Below are positions 8,842-16,475 of a stretch of DNA of 51,023 bases, in pieces (within the stretch, counting starts at the first letter, position 1; each line of letters opens with the position of its first letter). Source of the DNA: Deltaproteobacteria bacterium (GTDB taxonomy: Bacteria; Desulfobacterota; Desulfarculia; Adiutricales; Adiutricaceae). A program made the translations under genes and the position numbers. The stretch lies in NCBI GenBank assembly GCA_031276635.1, contig JAISMU010000121.1:1-51023 (forward strand), in the 5' to 3' direction. The notes beneath the pieces are model-generated. The model was not told the origin of the DNA. It worked only from the letters and a program-made list of their open reading frames with translations, and searched no databases.

Positions 8842-9292
8842 CTAACCACTTCTGAATAACGGTTTTTATGCCAGACTCATAACTAAGAGGTAAATCAACC
8901 TCATTATGCCCGCCTCTTAATGGCAGCATGGGCCGGGGCTTGACCTTCTTCTTGCTCTTCTTTGTCGTATACCCCCACTGGTGGGGAGGGAAGTACTTCA
9001 CATTCGACATCTGGCCCAGAAAGATGTTTTCTCCCTCCATGCCTACTGCGAATGACGCGGCTAATCGACCGGTCTTATATAAAGTTTTGCCACCAGAAGC
9101 CAACACCCTCTGGGAAGGTATCCAGGGCACGCCCCAAGGATCAATTTCTCGGTCGAATTTATCCTGAGTTTCTGATTTCAAATACCCAGCGATCTCGCGT
9201 TTGAGCTTAACAGGCTTTATTAATTCCTTTTTAAGCTTATCTAAATGCTTTAACAGGGCCTGGCCATATTCAACATTAATATTAATGGCCAT
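8825..9292 (-). CDS. Phage virion morphogenesis protein, Mu gpG-like
   Basis: A 155-residue basic protein of the phage virion morphogenesis family (Mu gpG, P2 gpS type), which acts at the head-tail joint. It shows the expected N-terminal helices (YGQALLKHLDKLKKEL, LKREIAGYLKSETQDKF), then the family-like piece DPWGVPWIPSQ, then TLYKTGRLAASF. The C-terminal part carries the tell-tale basic and proline stretch (KKSKKKVKPRPMLPL), usually written as PxRPFLG or PARPFL in relatives. The gene overlaps its neighbours by 17 bp and 11 bp, so the three connector genes form a tightly coupled block. Length fits the family. The role is inferred from the family and from position between the gp36-like gene and the tail terminator. 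Confidence 0.75.
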   Translation of the reverse strand: MAININVEYGQALLKHLDKLKKELIKPVKLKREIAGYLKSETQDKFDREIDPWGVPWIPSQRVLASGGKTLYKTGRLAASFAVGMEGENIFLGQMSNVKYFPPHQWGYTTKKSKKKVKPRPMLPLRGGHNEVDLPLSYESGIKTVIQKWLDELIP

Positions 9293-9737
9293 AGTCCATC
9301 CGCCTCATGACATTATTGGTGAAGATCTGTGGACGGCGGCTCTTCACCGCCATCACATCCTGAGCCGACCAGCTCTCGGGCTCCTGCCCGTCCTCATCCA
9401 ACAAATTGGCCTTGCCCTCGGCCAGGTCCTTTAAAAACGCCACCGCCTGCCGGTAACGGACGTACACCGCGTTATCTTCTGAGTCCTGAATTCGAGACTC
9501 CCATAAGCGATACCTGGCTATGACACAATTCAGCCATTTTAAGGTCTGGTACTCTTTTCCAGCGGGTAAGGGCAGTTTATATCTCCGGCCTACATAGCCA
9601 TTGATCTCAGCGGCCCCATCTTCCAAAGCCGAGTCGATTGAAGTATCGGTCTTCCCGTCAGCTATGGACAGCTGCGCAATCTCCTGGCCATACCGCGCTA
9701 TTAAGTCCTCTTTATTGGCATATTTAATTGTTGCCAT
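9282..9737 (-). CDS. DUF1320 / Mu gp36-like head-tail connector
   Basis: A 151-residue protein that matches the Mu gp36-like family: the start MATIKYANKEDLIARYGQEI, then an acidic helix SIDSALEDGAAEINGYVGRRYKLPLP (family core, about residues 35-60). A helical end LKWLNCVIARYRLW and a YRQAVAFLKDLAEGKANL piece follow. The protein forms part of the connector that joins the capsid portal vertex to the tail. It lies 15 bp downstream of the major capsid gene and overlaps the gpG-like gene, the standard order in Mu-like head modules. Length is normal for the family and no damage is visible. Confidence 0.8.
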   Translation of the reverse strand: MATIKYANKEDLIARYGQEIAQLSIADGKTDTSIDSALEDGAAEINGYVGRRYKLPLPAGKEYQTLKWLNCVIARYRLWESRIQDSEDNAVYVRYRQAVAFLKDLAEGKANLLDEDGQEPESWSAQDVMAVKSRRPQIFTNNVMRRMDYGH

Positions 9738-9752
9738 CGCCAGGCCTCACTC

Positions 9753-10778
9753 TTAGCTATTGGTTAGCTTGACCAGCAACTGGGGCCGCAGACAGATCGG
9801 CAGGGTATTGCTCTCCACGTGGATATCAATCCCGGTCTGATCTATGCGCGGGGTCTGCCAGGCGTAGTAAGCCTTGCCCAGGGTATTGATGGTGTCCACC
9901 CTGGCCGCCGGGGCCAGGTACCGTTTAAAGGTATTCCTGGTGCCCAGAGGCACAACCAGGCCCTCACCATTGGGCAAGAAGGGCACCGTGGTCGAGCCAT
10001 CGGTAGCCGAGACCCGCCCGGTGTACTCCTCAAAAACCACGCCCTCAATCTCAAACCCGGTCGCCCGAGCGTCCTTTAACAGAACTGAGGCGGCCTGCCA
10101 GCCCAATAGGGCCTCCTTGACAGACGGGTGCTCAATCAGCTTGTCAAAGAACTCCGGCCCAACAAAAGCCCGGTACCCGGTGACGGTCTCGCCAAAAAGG
10201 TTCTTCTCAATATGCCGCTTGATGTCCCGGACAACCTTTCGGACATCCGTGGCGGGATTGGCAAAGGCGAAGTTTACGGTCTTCTGGGTAATCCCAAAGA
10301 AGGTAAAGCTATCAAACAGGGTAGAGGTGGTGTCAGAGTCCAGAACAACGCCCTTGACCGCGCTCAACTGCCGATACTCGTCAGTCGCGTCAAAATTGTC
10401 GCGAGCCTGCTGCAGCTTATCCAGCACCTTCTCCTGAACCGTCTCATAGATATTGTCAGTTCCGAACTTCCGAATCCCCATCACGTCAATGGCCAGAACA
10501 GAGTCAGCCCACGCGGTGTGCGGAATGTTTAAAGCGTAAGCCTTCCGCTTGATAGCGGACCCGGTCGGGGCCGGCTCACGCCAGGCGGAGGTCGGGACCA
10601 GCACCAGAGAGTGGTTCCGAACCTCAATCATGGCCGTGGGAGAGGCCAGGGGGACATCGGAGAACAACCCGAGGGAAGTAATCCGGCTGGGTCGGGGGGG
10701 CAGGTTGTCAATGGCCGTGGTCAAGTCAACCAGCGAAAACCCCCGATTCAGATTGTCAAAAGGATTTATAGTAGGCAT
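9753..10778 (-). CDS. Major capsid protein, lambda gpE-like family
   Basis: A 341-residue protein with the architecture of the phage major capsid protein E family, an HK97-fold subunit of about 340 residues. The N-terminal segment PTINPFDNLNRGFSLVDLT contains the expected start of the E-loop region. VRDIKRHIEKNLFG and TGYRAFVGPEFFDKLIEHP are typical of the spine helix and adjoining loop. The C-terminal axial domain includes EEYTGRVSATDG and FKRYLAPAARVDTINTLG. It lies directly downstream of a head decoration gene, as in lambda (D then E). The protein would form the icosahedral shell, processed together with the upstream protease-scaffold gene. The frame is intact, with TAA stop and ATG start, so this part of the prophage does not look decayed. 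Confidence 0.82.
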   Translation of the reverse strand: MPTINPFDNLNRGFSLVDLTTAIDNLPPRPSRITSLGLFSDVPLASPTAMIEVRNHSLVLVPTSAWREPAPTGSAIKRKAYALNIPHTAWADSVLAIDVMGIRKFGTDNIYETVQEKVLDKLQQARDNFDATDEYRQLSAVKGVVLDSDTTSTLFDSFTFFGITQKTVNFAFANPATDVRKVVRDIKRHIEKNLFGETVTGYRAFVGPEFFDKLIEHPSVKEALLGWQAASVLLKDARATGFEIEGVVFEEYTGRVSATDGSTTVPFLPNGEGLVVPLGTRNTFKRYLAPAARVDTINTLGKAYYAWQTPRIDQTGIDIHVESNTLPICLRPQLLVKLTNS

Positions 10779-10792
10779 TAGCCCTGGCCTCC

Positions 10793-11203
10793 TTAAATAA
10801 CCTGTTCAGGGTAAGTGCCGGTAACGATCGCCGGCCTGGCAAAAATGAACTTCTTGTTCTTGAGCGCGGCCAGACCAATGTCAATCTTGGTCTGGGTGGT
10901 ACTGGACCACTTCAAGTAGTTCGGGTCGATAGCGGCGGGACCCGCGATAAGCACACCCACCTTAAAGGAACTGGAAGGCGGCACGTCCTCCAGCAAGATC
11001 CCGTAAATGGTTTCACCATCCGGGGTCGCGGCGGTCATATCCCAGGGCTCCAGGGTCCCGGAACCCATCTGGACCACCGTTCCCAGGGGAACGATATTGG
11101 CCGTGGAATTGTTATAGAGCTGCCCTTCCCGCCCCAGGTACCGGGGCTGCTCATCCTTAAGCGGGTCGCTCAAGACGGGGCGCTTGATTTCAGGATTAGC
11201 CAT
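10793..11203 (-). CDS. Head decoration protein, lambda gpD-like
   Basis: A 136-residue protein with the layout of bacteriophage head decoration proteins: an N-terminal arm (KDEQPRYLGREGQLYNNS), a GTVVQMGSG strand, GETIYGILLEDV, and a SSSFKVGVLIAGPAAID core. A short helix with an aromatic end (LKNKKFIFARPAIV) closes it. Decoration proteins bind as trimers on the expanded capsid surface and stabilise it against internal DNA pressure. The gene shares one base with the end of the protease-scaffold gene (stop and start around 11203) and lies 14 bp upstream of the major capsid gene, the canonical order protease, decoration, capsid. Length is close to the family norm of 110-140 residues. Confidence 0.75.
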   Translation of the reverse strand: MANPEIKRPVLSDPLKDEQPRYLGREGQLYNNSTANIVPLGTVVQMGSGTLEPWDMTAATPDGETIYGILLEDVPPSSSFKVGVLIAGPAAIDPNYLKWSSTTQTKIDIGLAALKNKKFIFARPAIVTGTYPEQVI

Positions 11204-12354
11204 TATTTACCCTCCTGCGCGTCGCGGCGCTGTTTGGCCTTATCGGCCAGAGACAAAGCCGGGGGAGCCAAGCTGAAATCCAGGGGAGCCTGGGCCTCGG
11301 GCATCGGGCTGACGTTAGTGAACGCTCCATCCGGTGGGGCTTGGGGAATCCTGGAGACCGAAGAAAGGGTCTTCCTGAAGGCCTGGAAGACGGTCTCGTC
11401 AGCGGCGATAACCGTGGCGAGGGCCTCATTTTTAGCGTCAAAAGCCAGCCCGAGCTTTTTGTAGTCCTCGGCCAGGGTCAGCTCCCGGTTCTGTTTGGTA
11501 AACTCGGTCTTCTCCTTACGCAGGGTTTCGACCTCCGCCTGGGCCTTCCGCAGGGAGTCTTTGAGAGTCTCCAGCTCAAACTTCAGAGACTTCATCTGCC
11601 CCTGGGTCTCAGCGGCGTTAGCCGTCAAAGTGGCCTTCTCAGCTTCCAGCGCCCCGCACTTAGCGGCGAAAGTGTTCTTTTCGTCACTCAGGGTCTGAAT
11701 CGCGAGATCGCGGTCCAGAGTCCCCGGGCCAGAGCCAGGGGCCGAAACCGGAGCGGGAGCGGCCTGGTTATTCGTTTCCATGGCAACCTCCTTAGGTTGA
11801 TAGATATTACCGACAGAAAACACTGTCGCGCTTGTGCCTCGGTCAGCCCCGACGGCGCAAAAACTCACTTCACGTATGGTGGACTTCCGAAAGATATCCA
11901 TCGGCCCACGAAACTCTTTTCCATTAACAACGGCCTTTTCGTCAGACCGCAGGATCTGGAACTCTTCTGGGGTAATGTTCACTGACATCTGCCAGGGATA
12001 CCCCTCATCAGCCAGGCTGGCCACCTTCCGGGCTGAGTCGCTGCTGTCCAGCAACACGCCCTCAACGATTATCTTCCCGGTGTCTTTAGATATATTGGTG
12101 GCGAAACCGACAATCTTCTCTGAATTATGGTCCAGTAATATGGGCATCTTCTTGTGAGAGAACTTCACCCCGGCCAGGTCGAAGATTACCGCGTCATACA
12201 GGAAGTGGTCGCGGACCTGCTCCCCGGAATAGGCGACACCTTCAAAGGTCCGCTTCTTGGTCTCCGGATCGGTGAGGGCGAAGTCCAAAGCGTCCGAGAC
12301 CAAGAATATATTTTGACTTTTAGTTTTTTGGCCGGTAACATTATTGTCAGGCAT
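11203..12354 (-). CDS. Prohead protease fused to a scaffold-like domain
   Basis: A 383-residue protein. Residues 15-190 resemble HK97-type prohead proteases: a FALTDPETKKRTFEGVAYSG start, the motif KMPILLDH (probable catalytic His), then STIREVSFCAVGADRGTSA with the likely catalytic Ser. Residues about 210-310 are a heptad-rich coiled coil (LEAEKATLTANAAETQGQMK and following), ending in a basic tail SLADKAKQRRD, typical of scaffolds. Such protease-scaffold fusions (Mu gpI/Z type) direct capsid assembly and are then degraded. An internal ATG near 11780 (VAMETNNQ) may start a free scaffold protein, as in Mu. It is the first minus-strand gene of the intact block, and its ATG lies only 35 bp from the plus-strand GTG at 12390. 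Confidence 0.75.
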   Translation of the reverse strand: MPDNNVTGQKTKSQNIFLVSDALDFALTDPETKKRTFEGVAYSGEQVRDHFLYDAVIFDLAGVKFSHKKMPILLDHNSEKIVGFATNISKDTGKIIVEGVLLDSSDSARKVASLADEGYPWQMSVNITPEEFQILRSDEKAVVNGKEFRGPMDIFRKSTIREVSFCAVGADRGTSATVFSVGNIYQPKEVAMETNNQAAPAPVSAPGSGPGTLDRDLAIQTLSDEKNTFAAKCGALEAEKATLTANAAETQGQMKSLKFELETLKDSLRKAQAEVETLRKEKTEFTKQNRELTLAEDYKKLGLAFDAKNEALATVIAADETVFQAFRKTLSSVSRIPQAPPDGAFTNVSPMPEAQAPLDFSLAPPALSLADKAKQRRDAQEGK

Positions 12355-12389
12355 TAACTCTTTTCCTTTTCCCCATTGTGAGGTGACGC

Positions 12390-12677
12390 GTGTCTAGATA
12401 CGATATAGCTCCTGGTTGGACTTCTGGTGTTAAAGAAATAGATGAAGCCCGGCGTAAAAATTTTGACGAAATGGTCCTTAACCATCCCGATATTAAGCCC
12501 CTGGTTGATTCGGGTGAATGGGACAAAATGTCTCCTATGGAGCATAAATGGTTATATATGGATTTATATCCATGGTCTCAAAAGGCCATTGAGAACTCTA
12601 TCAAGATGTGCGATCAGATAAGCGCTGATTTTCGTAAGCGCACCATCAATGATGGTCTTGATGATGACGAAGAATAA
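12390..12677 (+). CDS. Small acidic protein of unknown function, copy A
   Basis: A 95-residue hypothetical protein on the strand opposite to all head genes. It starts at GTG 12390 with a strong GAGGTGA ribosome binding site 6 bp upstream. Residues 29-95 are nearly identical to the second copy at 13115-13402, with long shared blocks such as LNHPDIKPLVDSGEWDKM and PWSQKAIENSIKMCDQI. The C-terminus is very acidic (NDGLDDDEE). No membrane or catalytic motif is seen. Cargo or accessory genes (morons) typically sit antisense inside phage modules, and this fits; the function is unknown. The leader cattaac, cttttcc, tgaggtgac is shared with copy B. Confidence 0.7.
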   Translation: MSRYDIAPGWTSGVKEIDEARRKNFDEMVLNHPDIKPLVDSGEWDKMSPMEHKWLYMDLYPWSQKAIENSIKMCDQISADFRKRTINDGLDDDEE

Positions 12678-12709
12678 CTTTCACTGTTATTACCCCCTTT
12701 TTATCCCTT

Positions 12710-13030
12710 ATGAGGTGTCCTATGGCCGATGAATCCAACAACAAAAAACCTCGCTTCAAGAGTGATGCGTCTTACATCGGTGGTCGCTGGGACGCCGCGG
12801 CCTGTGCTGGATGGGTCGCTAATGATGAAGCGTTCCACAAAGAACAAGCCCGAATCAAAGCGACTCCCGATTCGAAAAAAAGAAGGGCCTGGATTAGAGC
12901 CAACGCCAAAAGGGAACACGCCGAATTGGCCGCCTGGCATAAGCGTTGTGATGATATCGCCAAAGAAATCCAGGGCGAAGACTATGACCCTTCAATTTAC
13001 CAAGACGATGATGAATACCGTCCTAAGTAG
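12710..13030 (+). CDS. Small charged protein of unknown function between the two copies
   Basis: A 106-residue protein with a KKPRFKSDASYIGGRWDAAA N-terminus, a long charged helix (FHKEQARIKATPDSKKRRAW, then ANAKREHAELAAWHKRCDDI), and an acidic tail YQDDDEYRP. ATG 12722, preceded by a weak TGAGGTGTCCT site, gives the same frame. It lacks Cys clusters, hydrophobic segments or recognised folds. Its upstream sequence (cccttatgaggtgtcc) resembles the leaders of copies A and B, so the three genes may be one co-evolved cassette. It ends in TAG, with a TAA four codons further on. No function is proposed; an accessory prophage role is inferred from location only. Confidence 0.6.
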   Translation: MRCPMADESNNKKPRFKSDASYIGGRWDAAACAGWVANDEAFHKEQARIKATPDSKKRRAWIRANAKREHAELAAWHKRCDDIAKEIQGEDYDPSIYQDDDEYRPK

Positions 13031-13114
13031 TATTATTATTTATAATTATTTGACTTTTTGTATGCTTGTCTGTATTATTAATCATTAACCCTTTTCCCCC
13101 TTGTGAGGTGACAC

Positions 13115-13402
13115 ATGTCGAGATACGGTATATCCCCTGGTTGGCCGACTGGGCTTAGTAAAGAACAAGAAGAAAAACGTCGCAAAGAATTTGACGAAGA
13201 AGTCCTTAACCATCCCGATATTAAGCCCCTGGTTGATTCAGGCGAATGGGACAAAATGACTCCAATGCATCAAAAGTGGTTATTACTTGACCTGATTCCA
13301 TGGTCTCAAAAGGCCATTGAGAACTCTATCAAGATGTGTGATCAGATTGACGCTGATTTTAATAAACATATCATCAACGATGGTCTTGATGATGACGACT
13401 AA
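13115..13402 (+). CDS. Small acidic protein of unknown function, copy B
   Basis: A 95-residue paralogue of the gene at 12390-12677. It starts at ATG 13115 after gaggtgacac, the same leader as copy A. The middle block is identical at protein level and almost so in DNA, whereas the N-terminal 25 residues and the aromatic segment after the shared DSGEWDKM block (HQKWLLLDLIPW here, EHKWLYMDLYPW in copy A) have diverged. The acidic tail NDGLDDDD is kept. Divergence in the flanks with a fixed core suggests selection on the core, perhaps a protein-binding surface. It stops at TAA 13400-13402, immediately next to the TAA of the convergent minus-strand gene at 13403. The function is unknown. Confidence 0.7.
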   Translation: MSRYGISPGWPTGLSKEQEEKRRKEFDEEVLNHPDIKPLVDSGEWDKMTPMHQKWLLLDLIPWSQKAIENSIKMCDQIDADFNKHIINDGLDDDD

Positions 13403-14715
13403 TTATCGCCATTGATTAATTGAAAATAACCATCGGGTCTTTTTCTTGCCTCTATATTCAGCTAATTGGACTATAAGTCGTCCTTTTTTATCAATATATT
13501 TTCTTTTTATCTGAACTTTCATTCCAGGCAATATAGTATTTTCATATTCATAATTAGAAACGCTTAAAATCTGTCCAGGTATGCCTCTATTTGTTTCTAC
13601 TTTAAATATAATTCCTTTAGAACCAGCATATATTTCGCTTATGTTTCCTGACGTAGTCTAAGGATAATTACCACCACTAAAATCTATTACATCTCCTTTT
13701 TTTTCCATTTTTATGTAAATCAAGTATACTTTCACTTTTATTTAATAAATTAAATTTTCTCTCTAATGCCGAAACACCTCTTTCAAGATGCATTTTTTTT
13801 ATAAATTTTAACATTTTTAATGTGTTAACTCCTAATTGTCTGATTTTAAGAAAATTGTTAGTACTATTAAAAACATCATCTGAAGGATTATCAAAAAATT
13901 CTCTTAAAACTGTGTTAATTTTTTTACATAAAATCCCATTATTCATAATCATAGTGACTAATTGTCTTTCCCCAGTTGTTAAATATTTCATCGCCTCTAA
14001 ACTTAAACGATTTTCTTTGTTATTATCTTTTCTTAAATTTATATTAATTGTATCTTTCAAAAAACTATTAGATTCACGCGCATAGTTTACTAACTTATTA
14101 TAATCATCATTTAATTTGAACTCGAGTCTTTCTGGTCCACTTAATCCAACTAAATGCCCTGTTTCAAAACTCAACTTGCTGAATTCCTCTTCTGACTCAA
14201 CGCCCATCTCTTTAGCCCGGCGAAGAATTTCCCTCATTCTTATCTTTTCTTTCTCATCTTTCTCATAATCCGGTAAAGGCTCACTCAAAAATGGATTATC
14301 TTCCTGTACAAAAATCTGATCCTCTTCCTTTAAACTCTCCCACTGTTTCTTCGTCATCCGGGTGACATCAATCGGCTCACCCGGCTTCCAAGGAACAATA
14401 GGTTTCTTGCCATCTTCCCCGTCATCACCATCACCATCACCATCACCATCACCATCACCTCACCACCGCTACCACTGCCACCGCCAAGTCCGCCCCCCGC
14501 CCTTAGAGCCCCCATCATCACCAAGGGCCGTTAAAACGATGCGCGCCAGAAAGCGCGCTGCCAGAAGGTTATTGGCCGATTGCCGCGAGTAAAGCGAGGG
14601 GTAAAAGACGCGAGCCGCGGTTGAGGAGGCTCCGGCTGAGGGAGGGGGGACTCCGTTAGGGGCCGACTGCCAGAGGCCGGAACCCGGCGAGGGGGTTTTT
14701 GGGGGGTAAGTTCAT
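13403..14715 (-). pseudogene. ADP-ribosyltransferase-type phage head/toxin gene with frameshifts and an in-frame TAG
   Basis: The 13677-14357 frame continues, after a one-base shift at the A8 tract, as GDVIDFSGGNYP, then TAG (13658-13660), then 84 codons to TAA at 13403-13405. These 84 codons hold TTSGNISEIYAG (an STS-like motif), KGIIFKVETNRGIPGQ, and NYEYENTILPGMKV, whose ExE followed by LLP-like wording is the hallmark of ADP-ribosyltransferases. Upstream, more shifts at G6 and C6 tracts and a GGTGAT repeat would join a GC-rich N-terminal part beginning MNLPPK near 14715. These enzymes transfer ADP-ribose from NAD to target proteins. Either the gene is dead or several homopolymer indels are sequencing errors. 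Joining the part beyond 14460 is less certain. Confidence 0.5.
13677..14357 (-). CDS. N-terminal and central part of a broken ADP-ribosyltransferase-like phage protein
   Basis: A 226-residue frame, open further upstream to a TGA at 14460-14462. A spacer KKPIVPWKPGEPIDVTRMTK leads into an acidic and then helical protein. Residues about 120-200 (LTTGERQLVTMIMNNG, INTVLREFF, then TLKMLKFIKKMHLERGV) resemble the first half of an ADP-ribosyltransferase fold, with LERGV a candidate for the arginine motif. The frame ends in a TAG a few codons after an A8 tract. One base shift in the tract leads into a frame that continues to 13403 and carries the rest of the fold. Such domains often end phage head-morphogenesis proteins, and the location upstream of the protease gene fits that. 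The domain call rests on motif order only. Confidence 0.5.
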   Translation of the reverse strand: MTKKQWESLKEEDQIFVQEDNPFLSEPLPDYEKDEKEKIRMREILRRAKEMGVESEEEFSKLSFETGHLVGLSGPERLEFKLNDDYNKLVNYARESNSFLKDTININLRKDNNKENRLSLEAMKYLTTGERQLVTMIMNNGILCKKINTVLREFFDNPSDDVFNSTNNFLKIRQLGVNTLKMLKFIKKMHLERGVSALERKFNLLNKSESILDLHKNGKKRRCNRF

Positions 14716-14727
14716 GACGCCTGTCCA

Positions 14728-15360
14728 CGCCTAAATAAATTTATCATATAATTTCGGGTGCTTACATTTTGGTTCTCAATAAAATTTTTGTAGTCATTTC
14801 GGGAAATTACAGTTTGTTTCGAGGTCAATTTTAGTGTCGAAACTGACCCCTGGTTTTGGCGAAATAAGGGTATTTTCATGCGAGGGAAAATAATTATTTT
14901 TGGCGTTTTTAGCCAGACAGGCTTGGGAAATCGAAAAAGGAGTAAAAAATTTTTAGTGTCGAAACAGAAATTAAACTGGCTATTTTTGCAACTTATTTGG
15001 GTCGGTTTTGGCGGGATTTTTTGGTGATGGGGGCTAGGGGCGGAGAATCCGGGAGTCTGGGTTTTGAAGGGGCTAGATTAAGGGTGTTGTTTGAGGTTAA
15101 TTTGAATGACAGAGTATTGATATATTATAAACCATAACGGTTTTAGCGGATTTCAATCTAATAAAAGCAATGAGCGAAAGACGCAAGTTTGGGAGAAAAA
15201 GTGGCTGTTTTTGGGGGAGGAGCCAATAGTCCTGGGAGGTGAAAATTAGCTGAAAGCGAGCGGTTTTTTTACTAGCAAAAAGCGGGCTAAAATAAGGGTT
15301 TTTTGGCCAAACTTGATAAGTCAACAAAAATAAAACCGACATATATGCAATTTTGCAATT
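14728..15360. other. Gene-free, AT-rich stretch with a short direct repeat
   Basis: No convincing coding frame is seen. A 15-base element ttttagtgtcgaaac occurs twice in the same direction (about 14829-14843 and 14951-14965), about 120 bases apart. Composition drops sharply compared with the preceding GC-rich segment. Confidence 0.5.
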
Positions 15361-15554
15361 TACCATGAAACTCAGAGTAAGTAGCAGAAATCACAGCAAA
15401 AAATTTTCGCTATTTTGTACAGCTGTTTTGCGCGGGGGGTAAGGCCAGGACTCAGGAGCGCCCACCGGGAAACTCAACGTAAGTAGCCGAAATCACGGCA
15501 AAAAAAACTGTGTTTCATGACACGGGGGTGAGGGCGTCCCCTCATGAGCATTTA
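15361..15554 (+). repeat. Dispersed repeat, copy 1 (two half units)
   Basis: About 195 bp made of two related halves, each opening with a aaactca..gtaagtagc.gaaatcac.gcaaaaa core. The first half continues with ttttcgctattttgtacagctgttttgc and the second with gtttcatgacacggg, gaggg, cccctcatgagcattta. A copy of similar length lies at 49705-49903, and the second half alone is inverted at 17171-17262. No protein frame fits it, so it behaves like a non-coding mobile or structural repeat. Confidence 0.8.
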
Positions 15555-15784
15555 TCGTGGGTGAACGGTTACAGCACTTGGGCTATTGAAGAGACTTGAA
15601 AAACAAATAATAAAAATAATAAAGACCAAAAAAAACCAATATTAATAATAAAGACAGTATAAAACCACTATTAAACTTTTTATTAGACATAATAAACATT
15701 TTTATTGGCAAAAATAGCCGAGTAGTAAGAAATTAACTTGAGACCCCGTTCGTTTAACCAGTGTGTTAAAAACCCGCCCGGTTG

Positions 15785-16353
15785 TCAACTAATTTTTTTA
15801 AGACCCAGAAGTAAAGCCTTTAACGCGGCCTGGCCCTGGGGGTCAAGGGCGTAGAGCTCTGGTCGATAAGGCTGGAGCCAGCTTTTATCCGAGGCTATAA
15901 CCCTGGGGCCGGACTGGGGGCTTTGGGCTCAACATTGTTGAGAAGGTAGCCGAAATACTCCTCGCGGAGGGAGGTGGCCAAGGGTTCGGAGAGCTGGCCG
16001 AGGCACAGCCTGTAGACTAATTGGAACCCTTCAGGGTCTACTAACTGGTCAAATTGTGGCCAAAGGATGGGAGTGATGTTGAAGAACGCGACCTCGGTCA
16101 TGGGGCCTTCGTTAAGGATAACGCGAGCGAGGGCCAGAAAATCAAAGAGATCAACCCCGAGTTTCTGGCAGATGTCTTCCATAAGGAAGAGTGAGCAAGA
16201 TTGATAGAGCATGAGTGTGCTGAGATGGGACTGCTTGAGGCCAAAAAAAGCGGCGGCCTGCTTTTGATTAAGCCGGCTATTTTTGAACCAAAGTTTAAGA
16301 GAGAGACGGAAAAGTTTCATAGTGTGAGAAGATTTAGATTTTTGGGTAGTCAT
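15785..16353 (-). pseudogene. HTH (XRE/Cro-like) regulator with an apparent frameshift
   Basis: Start ATG 16353 is preceded by CGGAGCCGTT, a good ribosome binding site. The frame from there gives 152 residues to TAG at 15895, with a helix-turn-helix at about residues 30-52 (NQKQAAAFFGLKQSHLSTLM) that matches Cro/C1-type DNA-binding domains. Just before the TAG, after a C5 tract, a one-base shift opens a frame with clear coding character (DKSWLQPYRPELYALDPQGQ, then ALKALLLGLKKIS) that ends at TGA 15785-15787. The full protein would be about 188 residues. It diverges from the gene at 16476, with palindromes between them, as in a phage-type or mobile-element switch. A longer upstream start would run antisense to that gene and is not favoured. 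Either the gene is broken or the C5 count is wrong. Confidence 0.6.
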
Positions 16354-16393
16354 AACGGCTCCGAAAATAGTTGAAAAAAATATTAAAAAACCC

Positions 16394-16458
16394 TTGACAT
16401 TGTACCCTATGTTGAGGTTAGTAAATTTTAACACTAATTGAGAGCCCTTGACAAGGGC
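16394..16458. promoter_or_regulatory. Divergent control region with TTGACA boxes and a perfect 15-bp palindrome
   Basis: The plus strand reads cccttgacattgtaccctatgttg at 16391-16414, with TTGACA at 16394-16399 and imperfect dyad symmetry in acattgtaccctatgt. At 16444-16458 is GCCCTTGACAAGGGC, a perfect dyad with one central base. The element cccttgaca occurs in both. The region lies between the divergent HTH gene (start 16353) and the gene at 16476. An operator role is inferred from symmetry and position. No clear -10 box is seen at an ideal distance. Confidence 0.45.
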
Positions 16459-16475
16459 GGGAGGTGAGGTGTGAG

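Noticed and set aside
14362-14592. Plus-strand frame with a long Pro-Ser repeat (SPSPSPS)
   Set aside because: It reads the GGTGAT repeat antisense; the minus strand gives a more sensible Gly-Asp linker.
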